A DNA stretch of 64,000 bases. Source: Niebla homalea (lineage: Eukaryota; Ascomycota; Lecanoromycetes; Lecanorales; Ramalinaceae). This document shows positions 13,762 to 24,050 of the stretch, piece by piece. The notes beneath the pieces were generated by a model. The model had not been told where the DNA came from. It made no database searches and saw nothing but the letters and a program-made list of their open reading frames with translations. A program made the translations under genes and the position numbers. The stretch spans positions 372,001-436,000 of the forward strand of contig JAHGAU010000020.1 of NCBI GenBank assembly GCA_019925105.1. Reading direction: 5' to 3'. Position 1 is the first letter of the stretch; every line of letters begins with the position of its first letter.

Positions 13762-13905
13762 GTATATCTAGTACCAATATAACTATATTATATTGACTTA
13801 TCCTGCCTTCCTTTATACACTTAGATAGTCCACTTAATCAAGGCATATATACACCTATATACTGTCTTACACTTTTTTCAAAGTTTAAAGTAAGCAAAAT
13901 AAGTA
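13762..13905. other. unmutated (CA-containing) island, possibly LTR-derived
   Basis: This stretch keeps repeated CA and TG dinucleotides (TACAC, GTCCAC, AATCAAGGC, CTGTCTTACAC) in contrast to its flanks. A TATA-like box lies just upstream. The composition resembles the small LTR islands elsewhere in the window, but no TG...CA ends with a TSD could be fixed. Confidence 0.35.
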
Positions 13906-14136
13906 TAACTTTAAGGTCGTTATTAATAAGACTTATCTTTAAAGGCTTTTTCTTTCCAAGCTTTTAAGGTTCTAGAGTAAATTACGGTATCTATCTAGAG
14001 CGAGTAATACGGATTTATTTATCGTTTAATATAAAACGATATAAGGATAATATTAAAAAGCCTTTTAAAAAGATCGATAAGTTAAATATTAAAAGAGTAC
14101 GTTTAACGCGGTTATTATAAAAACCTCAATATAGTT

Positions 14137-14375
14137 AAACAGGTTACGGTATATTTACGGTTATACTGAAGCTATAGGAACGTTTAGATTATTAGGTTAT
14201 TACTATTATTTATTACGAGAAATGCGGTATATATAAAGTAAGTGGGTATAATATATATAATAGATAGCTATCTAGCTATAAAAATACGCAATATAAGTAT
14301 ACGCGCCAAGACTACGGAATAAGGTAAGCCCGCTCCGTGCCAAGGAATCCTCCCATGGTCCATACCGTGACAACA
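14137..14375 (-). repeat. LTR-like direct repeat, copy 1
   Basis: This is a diverged direct repeat of 14732-14993. Shared blocks in order are AAACARGTTA, GTTATTACTATTATTTATTA, ATAATATATATAATA, CTAGCTATAAA and CAATATAAGTRTRCGCGCCA. Read on the minus strand the right end starts TGTTGTCACGG, which fits an LTR start. The last 80 bp are GC-rich and keep CA. The other terminus and a TSD could not be fixed, so LTR identity is an inference. Confidence 0.5.
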
Positions 14376-14731
14376 AATTTATAATAAAAATCTTTAAGTA
14401 TTATAATAAAAAAATCCGTAATAATGATATTTTAAACGGAAAGTATTAATTTTTACAAAGTAAGAAATTTAATAAAGGTTATAAATAATAAGATAAAATT
14501 TAAGTAAAAAGTAATTAATTAATAAGCTTATTAATAAAACTATCAATAATTAGGCCCTGGCTTTTATAGGTAAGGTTTAAAATAAAAATATCCAATCAAT
14601 TTAAGAATTAATATATATAATATTATCGAGGATGAAGATAATATAATTAAGTTAATTAAAACCATCAATATAATAAATGAAAATATAACGGTAAGATACT
14701 TAATAAAAAACTCCGATAATAAAGGGATTAA
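14376..14731. other. AT-rich spacer between the two LTR-like repeats
   Basis: 356 bp lie between the paired repeats. No reading frame or motif is recognised. If the repeats were LTRs of one element this would be a very short internal region; it could equally be flanking gypsy relic. Confidence 0.4.
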
Positions 14732-14993
14732 GTAAACAAGTTATAACGTAATTACTATTAATAACAAAGTATTAAAGGTTGTATAATATCTATATTAAAG
14801 GCTTAAATAAATAAAGTTATTACTATTATTTATTAAGTATTAAAAGTACTAAGGTAAAATATAGATATAATATATATAATAAGTATTTACCTAGCTATAA
14901 AGGTGCGCAATATAAGTGTGCGCGCCAAGCCACTATAACCCTTTAGGTGCTAGTGCCAGACAAGCTCTTGGCATGCGCACACTGCACATAACA
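14732..14993 (-). repeat. LTR-like direct repeat, copy 2
   Basis: This is the partner of the repeat at 14137. On the minus strand it starts TGTTATGTGCA, the same 11 bases that start the solo LTRs at 12635 and 37893. It then diverges into a GC-rich body with CGCACAC and CTTGGC blocks. It abuts the gypsy relic that reads on from 15000, so it appears to interrupt the RNase H end of that element. ATTTA follows its end and also occurs at 14828-14832, but that site does not give a TG/CA terminus, so no TSD is claimed. Confidence 0.55.
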
Positions 14994-14999
14994 ATTTAT

Positions 15000-15342
15000 T
15001 ATATTCTTCATTTATAGTTAATATCCTTTTTTATTAGTTTTATTAATAATAAAATAACTTCTAAAAATTTTTCAATAAATTATTAATTAAAATTAATCGT
15101 TTTTAAGAATAATTTTAATTTTTTAACGTTCCTTAATTCTGGTGATATTAATAATACGTTTACTTCAATAGGGTCCGGTTTAATTCCCTTAATTATAGTT
15201 ACGTAGTTTAAAAATTCTATAATATTTTTATAAAACTCATATTTTTCAGGTTTAAGCTTAAGTCCGGTTTCTGTTAAGTAATTTAACACTTTTATAACGT
15301 ACTTCTTAGTTTTATTGAGTATTTTTAAGTAAATTAATATAT
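15000..15342 (-). pseudogene. Ty3/gypsy reverse transcriptase relic, C-terminal part
   Basis: The minus-strand frame reads YLNDILIY, then TETGLKLKPEKYEF, then EFLNYV, KGIKPDP and RNVKKLKLFL, and is open over more than 80 codons. These match, in order, the gypsy RT catalytic box (YLDDILIYS), AGLKLKPEKCEF, EFLGYVIS--GIKPDP and P-NVKELRSFLG. The first catalytic Asp is now Asn, a G-to-A change typical of RIP. A 710-bp element (15356-16065) separates this part from the rest of the RT, and LINE C splits that further. Downstream RNase H reading is lost at the LTR-like repeat ending at 14993. Confidence 0.88.
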
Positions 15343-15355
15343 CGTTTAGATATAT

Positions 15356-16065
15356 TGATTGATTAATTCATTTATATAAAAGTCTAGTTATTAAGCTAAT
15401 TTTAGCGTTCCGTAATATTGGTGGTTGAGTTATAATTTCTTAATTTTTATATTTATTTTAAACTTATTATTTTAATTTTAAAAGGCACAGGAGATTATAA
15501 ATAATTAATTTATTTTAAAAATTAATTTAATTTATATAAAAACCTTTTTTCCGTAATTATTCACCTTAATATTATAATTAAGTCCTTACGTTAACCTAAG
15601 TGAAATTAATAAATACCTTAAGTCTTTAATTTATTATTTTTGTTAGGAATCTTTTATTATTGTTATAATTTATAATAAAAGTTTTTATTCAATTATATTA
15701 AACTTAATCGGGAAAAAACGGTTCCAATTATATAACTTTATTATTATTAATACTCAAATTACCTTAAATTCTTTATTATATAACTTTTTAACTTAACCTT
15801 ATTTATTCTTAATTTTAACTTTTTAATATTAAATCCCCGTAACCCCTTTTTACCGGCTTTACGTGGTAATTAAGCTAAATTAAGGTTAATTACGGATATC
15901 AATAAAGCATTAAATATTCACTATTAATTTATCTATATTATTTACGTAATTTACCGGATAAGGTTTAAGGGCTCTTAATGAAATCGTTTTCTACCCTTAA
16001 AATATTTAATTATTCTATAGTTTATCTTCCCTACGTAAAAATACCATTTCGCCGCGCTCGCTTAC
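15356..16065 (-). mobile_element. 710-bp non-LTR insertion with LINE-type tail (SINE-like or truncated LINE)
   Basis: The segment interrupts the gypsy RT exactly at the catalytic YLDD codons. It is flanked by a 13-bp duplication, CGTTTAGATATAT at 15343-15355 and CGTTTAAATATAT at 16066-16078, differing by one G/A. On the minus strand its 3' end is a short (AATC)n tail preceded by sequence alignable to the last 50-60 bp of the LINE family (GCTAATT, TCTAGTT and GCGTTCC blocks on the plus strand). The remaining 650 bp does not look like the LINE. The 5' end is GC-rich and reads GTAAGCGAGCGCGGCGAAAT. It may be a SINE that borrowed the LINE tail, or a 5'-truncated copy of a distant LINE subfamily. 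Confidence 0.75.
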
Positions 16066-16078
16066 CGTTTAAATATAT

Positions 16079-16393
16079 TATTACGTATTTATTTAATAAA
16101 TTTCTTAAGATATTATTTATCAATACTTGATAATTAACAAGGGCGTTTTTGAAGCCGACTAATATCGTTAAATATTTATATAGTTTTTATTTAAATTTAA
16201 AGATTGGTTTTTATTTTTTGCCCTTTTTTATTTATATTAAATTATATACTTTTCACTAATCTAGTTTTATAAAGTACTTAACTTTAATTAAATGGTGTTT
16301 TGTTTGTATTTAATACAGGGTATTAATTTTTAATTATAATTACGTTTAACTTTCTATAATCTATATATATTTTTAATTTTCCGTCTTTTTTAA
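16079..16393 (-). pseudogene. Ty3/gypsy reverse transcriptase relic, central part
   Basis: On the minus strand this stretch reads KKDGKLKIYIDYRKLN, then FIKLD, KKGKK, LYKYL and LINNILRNLLNKYVIIYLN. These are the gypsy RT blocks KKDGSLR-C-DYR-LN, F-K-DL, GDEWKTAF, YEYLVMPFG and the approach to YLDD. Stops replace Arg, Gln and Trp codons, as expected from RIP. It joins the part at 15000-15342 once the 710-bp insertion is removed, and the part at 22216 once LINE C is removed (14-bp TSD). Confidence 0.87.
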
Positions 16394-16407
16394 AAAATAA
16401 ATAATAT

Positions 16408-19400
16408 TAATTGATTGATTGATTGATTTATATTACGGATCTAGTTAAGCTAATTCCGGCGTTCCTTAATACGCGGCCTTTTAACCTTGCTAATAACCGT
16501 AAAAACCTGAATGTATTAGGCTTTTATCCTTTATCCCTTAAAATAAAGGATATTAACGGCCGTTTAAAGAGTAATAATTTATTTATATATTTCTTATATT
16601 CTAACTCCCTTAAGAAAATCTATAATATTATTACCGTATCTTTATAAGGGTTACTTTTAAGTTTATTATTCTTTTATTCCTTTATATATTTATATTATTT
16701 TAATTTTATGTAATACCTTTAAATATCCTTATTAATATTTACGTACTTAATATATACTTTTTTTATATTATTATTGCCGTTAACTCCTTTAAGGACTTTT
16801 AATAAGCGTTTATTATTATATCCTTATGGCTATAAAAGATACTTTCCGATTTATATAATTAACGTAATTAATTTCTACTTTTCTTTTTTTTTCCTTAATT
16901 AATAATAGGTTTTTTCCGTAAGGTCTTTAATAACCTTATTTATTTTTATAATAAAATTAAACTATAATAATAGTTTAATAAATATTATAAATTTAATGGC
17001 TGCCCGGATATTTCGCTTTATAAATAATATTTAATAATAATTATAAGTATTAATTTTTATAATAAATTTTAATTTAATTTCTATAAAAAAAAAATAAGAA
17101 ATAAAAACGTATACGGCGTTTTATTTTCTTTATTTATATTTATATCCGGCGTTTATTTAACCTTTAATATATATAATAAATAAAAAGTAAGTTAAACCGT
17201 TTTTACTTATCCGGAGTTAAATTATTAATATATTTTTTTTTTATAATATTATAACGGCGGAAATACTTATTAATAATCTTTTTATTATTAAGAATTAAGT
17301 AATAACGAGTTTAACATATAGAGTCTTTAAATTTCCGTTAATATTCGGTTTACTTTATTATAATTTATAAAGCGATTATTATAATTTTTACTTTTTAAAT
17401 CTCCTTAATTTCGGTCTTTTTACGCTTAACGGGAATTTATATACGTTTAAATTAACCTCCGGGATACCGATAAGGTTAATTTCCTTCTTAATTTATTCTT
17501 ATTTTGTCTTAATAAAAAAGGGGATAAATATCTTTAATTTACTCCCTTTAACTTAAGACTTATTAAGATTTTAACGGATCCGCTTATTTCCTATTGTTAT
17601 AGTTAAATATATATATTTCTTTAACCTTATTTAAACGACTATTTAATTTAATAAGATTTTAATTAATAATATAAAAACCTTAAACTTTAATACCGGGATA
17701 AGGGTTACTTTATAAATATTATTAACCACTTTTAAGTACCGTTTCTGGACTTTTTATAATATTTAAATAAGCTCTTTTTTATATCCCGGAGTATCCTTAA
17801 ATATATATTAAATAATTATAATATATATTATAATTAACTTTATTACGGTTTAATAAATAGTCTGGGCCTTTTATAACGTAATTTTTTATATTAATATAAT
17901 AAGATAAGTAAAGCCTTTTTCCTATAAAGTTATTTTCTTTTAAATTTTTCTTATATAATCCTTTTAATTGAACTTTTTATTTACTTAAAGGTTAAGGACT
18001 TTAATATTAATATCCGGCTTTACTATAATTTTATTTAAGTTTACTATAATTATTATATTATATAGCTTTAAGCTTTTAATTATATAAATAAACTTATATT
18101 TATACGGCGTAAGTTAAGCCCCGTAAGTTCTCGCTTACTGAAAATAAACTTTATAAGTTTATTTTAATTTTAAATAATTTATATATATAAAAGTATTATA
18201 AATTAAGAAATAAACGTTATTAATAAAGCCTTTAACTTAAAATTTTTTATTTTAACTTAATAAGCTCCTTAATTAATAAACCGTTAAAAAATAAGAATAA
18301 TATAAAAGAAATAAATAATTTTTAAGGAATCCTTATTACAATAAGCTTTATTAAGCTTATTTTTTATCTTAAATTAATTAACGTAATTTAATCGCTTAAG
18401 AAACTTTTCGTTTACTTAAATAAAAAAAGTAATATCCCCTTTTTCCTTAAGTTATATAATAACCTTTAATAATTTATTTTATTAAAAATATTTATAATAT
18501 TAAAAGAAAAAAAACTTATAATATATTTTTTCCCGAAATTTTATATTATATATATGCCGTTAATTAATTTTTTAAAGGTTATTTTTATTAATTAACCTTT
18601 CTTTACTTTTATTTATTAATCGGGAAGAAGTCCGTAATTCTCTATATAGTTATTAAGGATCTTTATTATTATTATCTTTAAGGTTTTCTTTAACGTATAA
18701 AGGAATATAATAAGTTTATAAAACTTTACCTTAAAGTAATTTAACTTAATAAGCTTTTTAAGGATAATTATCTTTATTTTTTTAAACTTACGTAAATAAT
18801 AATTAACGTCGAAATATACTTAAAAAAGGTAAATAAAAACCTTTTTAAACGGTAATATTATTATTAATAGGAATTTATTAAGGATTTTATTCGGTTTTAA
18901 GGGTTTATTTTTCTTTAATTTATTAATCGTTTTGGTTATTATATTTTATATTATTATTTTATTTATTAATACGGGATCGGAATATATAACGCTATTAATA
19001 TTATTTAAGTTAACCTTTAATAAAGGGGGGAAAAATGCTTTTTTAAGGGCTTTAATTTTACCGTTAAAGGTATTAATTAATATATTATTAGGTTTTTTAA
19101 AAAACGGGAATTTAAAAATAAATTTTAATTTCTTATTTTATTCTTTATTATACTTTATTACCTTTTAAATACTATAAAGTAAAACCGTTAAGTTATATAC
19201 TATAGATTAAAAATATATTTACTTAATTTTCTTAATAATTTTCTCTTTTTTTCTTAAGTAACCCTTAATTAATTAAATATCTTTTACTTCTTATATTTAA
19301 AAGTTTATTTTATTAATTTTTTCATTTTTATAATTATGGTTATATATCCTTTATTTTAATAAATTTTAACTTTTTAAAAGGGCTTTATTATTAAGATTAT

Positions 19401-22201
19401 CTTATTAATTATTTTATTTAATACCTTTATTACTCGCTTTATAAAAAGGTTAATCCGGTTTCTATTATTTAATTAAGGGAGGTCCGTAAATTATATTACC
19501 GTCTTTTCCGCTTTTATATAAACCTTTATTACCTTAGCCGTTTTTTATACCCTTTTTACCGGTAATAATAAAGTCGTATTAACGGTCCAATCCAGAGTTA
19601 TTTATATCGGTATATAGTTTAAGTTATATTTTAAGTCCTTTTATAGCCTATACGTTATAACCGTATTAATAATTTTTTCCGTATTAAAGGTTAAATTAAT
19701 TATTATTTTAAACTTATAACTTTTTTACGTAATAATCTTTTATAATATTAATAATAAAAAATTAACTTAAACGGTAATTATTAATAGGTTATTTAATTTA
19801 ATATAATTTATTATACGCTTTTTTTCGTTCTATATATAATAATATAAGTTAAAGTCTTTAAGCAATATATATTCGCTTAAAATAATTAAAACCTTTTTAA
19901 ATAATAATATTATAAATAATTTTTTTTTATTGATTAACGGTAAATTATATACGTTATAAATATTAAAATCGCTTTTCAAATCCTTTTTTTTTTATAATAC
20001 GGAGTATATAAAGGTTTTTACCGTAATAAGTAATAACCTAGTTATTTACGTTAAGCCGTTTATTTATAAAGAAATATATTTAAATTATTTTATCCCCTTT
20101 AAAAACTAAATAAAACCCTTCCCCCGGGTTAATAAATAAATATATATACGGGTTATACGGTAATTCCTATATTATTATAATATTAACGTTTTAATTTTTT
20201 TAAACCTAAATATTAATATTATTATTTTAATTCTTTTATTACGGATATTATATTATATTATTCTTAAAAACGTTAATATATTATATATTAACCTTCATAA
20301 GGGCTCCTTTATTTATACTTATTTAAATTACGGATTTCTTATTAAAGCCGAGCGTTTTTTAACTTAATACCTTCCCGGTTATTATTAAAAACGTAAAACG
20401 GTTAGTTTTTAAGGTTAAAATTATAAAAAGCTTCCTTTTTTTTACTTTATTTATTACCGTTATTTACTTTTTATTATTTAATTAATTAAGCTTACGTTTT
20501 AAGGCTGTTTTTAATTAACCCATTAAATTAATTCCGTATATATTATACCGTTGGATTTTTACGGTTATCCGGGTCTTTTTACGTTTAATCTCCTTGGCTT
20601 TTATTATATATTTAGAATCCTATATTAAATATTTTTCCTTATTATATACGGCATATTTAAACGTATTTTTTATAAGCTTTTTAATTATTAACTTTATATA
20701 TTTATAAATATCGTAATTTTTAATATAAACTATATACTTTATAATATTAAAATATTTTATAATAATATATTTATAATTTTAATATTTAAAATATTAATAA
20801 ATATCCGCCGCTTTATTTTATAATTAAATTATCTTAAGTAATCCCTTTTTAATAATCCCTTTATTTAAAACGTCGTTATATATCTTTATTAATATTACGC
20901 TTAATATAATGGTAAAATACCTTTTTATACGTTTTAAGGAGGTAAATTTCCTTATTATTAAAGGAAGTTTATAGTTAACGATCTTAAGCCTTAAATAAAG
21001 AACCGTATTCTTTTTTTTTATATTTTTTAACGTAGCCTTTTTTTTGGTTTTTATAAAACGTAATAAATATATCTTATTTATTACGACGGTAAATAATTAC
21101 CTTAAAACCTTAATTAACTTATATTCTTTCTTATTAATTTAAGTTTTAAACCTTTTTAAGCTTTCTTTTACCTTTAATAACGTTATATTAAAAAGAGTAT
21201 TTTTACTTTATAATTTACGTATTATAATAATCTATTTTATTAATAATTCCGTTATTACCTTAAAAGTTTTTATTAATTATAACGGGTTTATTTTTATAAT
21301 TATATTCTTTTCCTTATTATTAAATAAATAAACCGTTATTATCTTTACCTTTTTTGATATAGTTATTTTTTTCTCCGTTATCCCCTTATTTTTTACCGCG
21401 GGTATCCTTTTTATTATTTTTATTACTTAATTCTTTTTCGCTTAAAAGATTATTGCCTTTATATTTTCATTTTATACCTTTAACCTTAAACCGTTATCTT
21501 TACCCTTTATTAACGTTTTTATTCCTGTTCCTTAAAAACCCTATAAATACTCCGTTTCCCCCAATTTTATCCTTATTTTTATATAGAAGTCCCTTACGCT
21601 TTTTAATTTAATTTATAATATCGGTTAGGTTTTTAACGTAATATTTTTTTACTTTATTATAAGGAGTTTTTTTAAAGTTTTTATTATTTTCCTTACCGCC
21701 CTTTTACCCTTATTTACCGGGCGATATATTATCTCCGTTTTTTATTTTTAATCCTTTAAGGTCCTATCCTTTTTATTAGCTTTATTTCCCTTTTATATAT
21801 TCTTAATAATATTTTTATTGCGGTCTTCCCGCTTTTTCCCCTTATTAATAGCCTTTATTATTAATACTATATCGGCCTTTTTACCCCCTTATTTACCTAT
21901 TATTTCCGTAATATTATTATACGTTTTACGCGCTTTAATACGTATATTTTATTAACCTTAATTTCTTTATTTATTTTAAGTATTATCCGGCTTATTATTA
22001 TTATATTGCCTATACCTATCGTTACCGTTTCTATTAATATCGGTTACTTACCCGTTTATCACCTTATTCTTAACTATTACGTTACTTCTACTTATCGTAT
22101 TTAATACACTTCCCTTACTATTATTAGAGCTATATATATACGTATCGTTTTAGACCTCTAAGGTCCCTTTCATCCGGTAACTTCGATAAATATTATCTTT
22201 C
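16408..22201 (-). mobile_element. LINE copy C (full length, TSD present)
   Basis: This is a full-length minus-strand LINE of about 5.79 kb. The 14-bp duplication AAAATAAATAATAT flanks it at 16394-16407 and 22202-22215. The 3' tail is (CAAT)n, seen as ATTGATTGATTG on the plus strand, preceded by the family's conserved AAGCTAATTCCGGCGTTCC block. RT is marked by KLKKNKPLKPNKIL near 18920-18880. The 5' leader starts GAAAGATAA, fitting the GAA start of the other intact copies, but the usual ATGGCGACGAA is altered: the leader runs into ATGAAAGGGACC. It sits inside the gypsy RT and so is younger than that element. All frames carry many RIP-type stops. Confidence 0.93.
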
Positions 22202-22215
22202 AAAATAAATAATAT

Positions 22216-22320
22216 AAATTATCCTGCTAACGACGATTACAATTTGATGAATCCCATAATAAGGTTTTTTTTAAAAATACTCTTTTAAGGTCTTAATTTT
22301 TTTCTCTGAGAAATAATGTA
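22216..22320 (-). pseudogene. Ty3/gypsy reverse transcriptase relic, N-terminal part
   Basis: Minus-strand translation reads YIISQRKKLRP, then KNLIMGFIKL and SSLAG, matching gypsy YPLSEKELEALREY, ENL-KGFIRPS and SPAGAP at the start of the RT domain. The continuation across LINE C reaches the KKDG block at 16.38 kb. Two sense codons are now TAA. Confidence 0.85.
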
Positions 22321-22920
22321 TTAATTTAAATATTGAATTCTTCACTTTAATTAATAGCATCTTATAGTTTTATAACTAATCTTTTAATAAGGCGTCCTCT
22401 AATGGGCTTTCTTTAAACGGTATAACCATTCCTGGTATTTTATTGGAATTAAGGGTTTATTATCCCCTTCTTAACTTCTAACTTTTTAATTTCATATATA
22501 TTTTCTTAATTCTATTAAAGTAAATATCGTATTAACGTATTCTTATATCAAACGCTTTATTGCGTTTAATTCTATATAAAGTAAAATAATATTCTTATCT
22601 GTAGATTTTATATAAGTCTTTTTGGGTATTTAATTTTCATAATTAAACTATTTTTAAATTATAATTAAAGAATTTTTTAATTGATAACTAAATTATACTT
22701 TCCCTATTAGAATAACCTTAAAATAATATCGTAAGTAATTAATTTGAAAACGTTAAATAAAAGTATTTTGCGGTATTATTGAATAATATTTATGATCTAT
22801 ATTGATATAATTCTTTCTATAATCCGATTAATTTTAGATATATCGTTCCCGGTAATTATTAATAAGTCATGTGGCTTCTTTTATTTATATTATAAATCTT
22901 ATTTTTCAAACTGTTTTTTG
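22321..22920 (-). other. probable upstream part of the gypsy relic
   Basis: This stretch directly precedes the gypsy RT in reading direction and has the same degree of decay, with somewhat more CA left than the LINEs. Short minus-strand open blocks exist but no protease or gag motif is certain. It ends where LINE D begins. Confidence 0.4.
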
Positions 22921-24050
22921 AGAAATATAACTTTTTGTTGCTCCTAAATCGATTAAGGTTATTACTTAGAGATGGCGACGAACACAGGGACCCCAGAAGT
23001 CCAAACCGATACGTAAACGCATAGCTTAAGTAATAGTAAGGCCAATACCTTAATTACGATAAGTATAGGTAATATAATAGTTAAAAATAAGGGAATAAAC
23101 GGGTGAATAATTTATATTAATAAAGGTAACGGGAAATCGTATAAATAACGCGATAATAACGCGATAAACAATCGTTAAATTAAATAAGGGAATTATAATT
23201 AATAAAATATACGTAAAGGGACGTATAAAACGTATAAAAAGGTAATAAGTAAAAAGGGCGTTAAGGAAATTAAAACGGCGGTAACGGCCAAAAAAAAAAA
23301 AAACAACGGGTATATATGAAGTAAATATGAAACTAACGGCGTTAAAGGTATATAAAATAGAAATAAAAATAATAAAAACGATAACTTTATAAATAATTAA
23401 AGATAAGGAATAAAAGAAATAATACGTGAAAGAAGTAAAAGAATTAAAATAAAAAAGAAATAATAAGGACCTTAAATAAACTATTTATAACGGAATAAAT
23501 AGTTATTACGTTAAAGACTTAACCGATATTATAAATAAAACTATAATAAATAAAGGACTTCTAAAAAAAAATAGGAATAAAACTAAAGGAATTAAGGTAT
23601 TTAAGGGAAGCTTAAAAAATAATAATAAAAATACCGGTAAAGGGTAAGAATAAATATTAAAAAGTAAACGTATAAAGTAAAAAGGCAATAACGGAAACTT
23701 ACTAAATAAACGAAACTTGGATAACGAAAATTACAAAGAAAATGTATAATAACCGAAAAGGAAACGGTACAGGTCAAAAAGAAAGCAACGGTATTAAGGA
23801 AAACGAAATTAATAACGATCTAATTATTAATTAAAAAAGAAAGGAATACCGTTATAAAAGTAAACTTTCTATAATTTATAAAGGTATTCAGAATAATAAG
23901 AAAACTATTAATAAAGTAAACTATTATTATACGTAAATTATAAAGCAGAAGTATTTTTTTAATATAATATCCTTAAAAATAAGAAAAATTTAAAGAAATT
24001 AAAAACGTAAGTTAATAAAAATAAATTTAAGATAATAAAGATATTAAGAT
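22921..24050 (+). mobile_element. LINE copy D, 5' segment (split by A2)
   Basis: A plus-strand LINE of a third subfamily. The ATG at 22972 opens MATNTGTPEVQTDT and then meets a stop where Arg is expected (CGA to TGA/TAA type). A leader of about 50 bp precedes it; its start at about 22921 is approximate. The segment runs through ORF1 until LINE A2 interrupts it at 24051. The A2 duplication AAGATATTAAGAT lies at 24038-24050 and again at 29841-29853, where D resumes. Confidence 0.85.

Noticed and set aside
16423..16647. Open frame of 74 codons at the left end of LINE C
   Set aside because: Antisense to the LINE 3' end. The frame is interrupted in the same region of A2 and A3, so it is chance.
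18932..19168. Open frame of 78 codons on the plus strand
   Set aside because: Antisense to the RT region of LINE C; no counterpart is conserved as a frame in the other copies.
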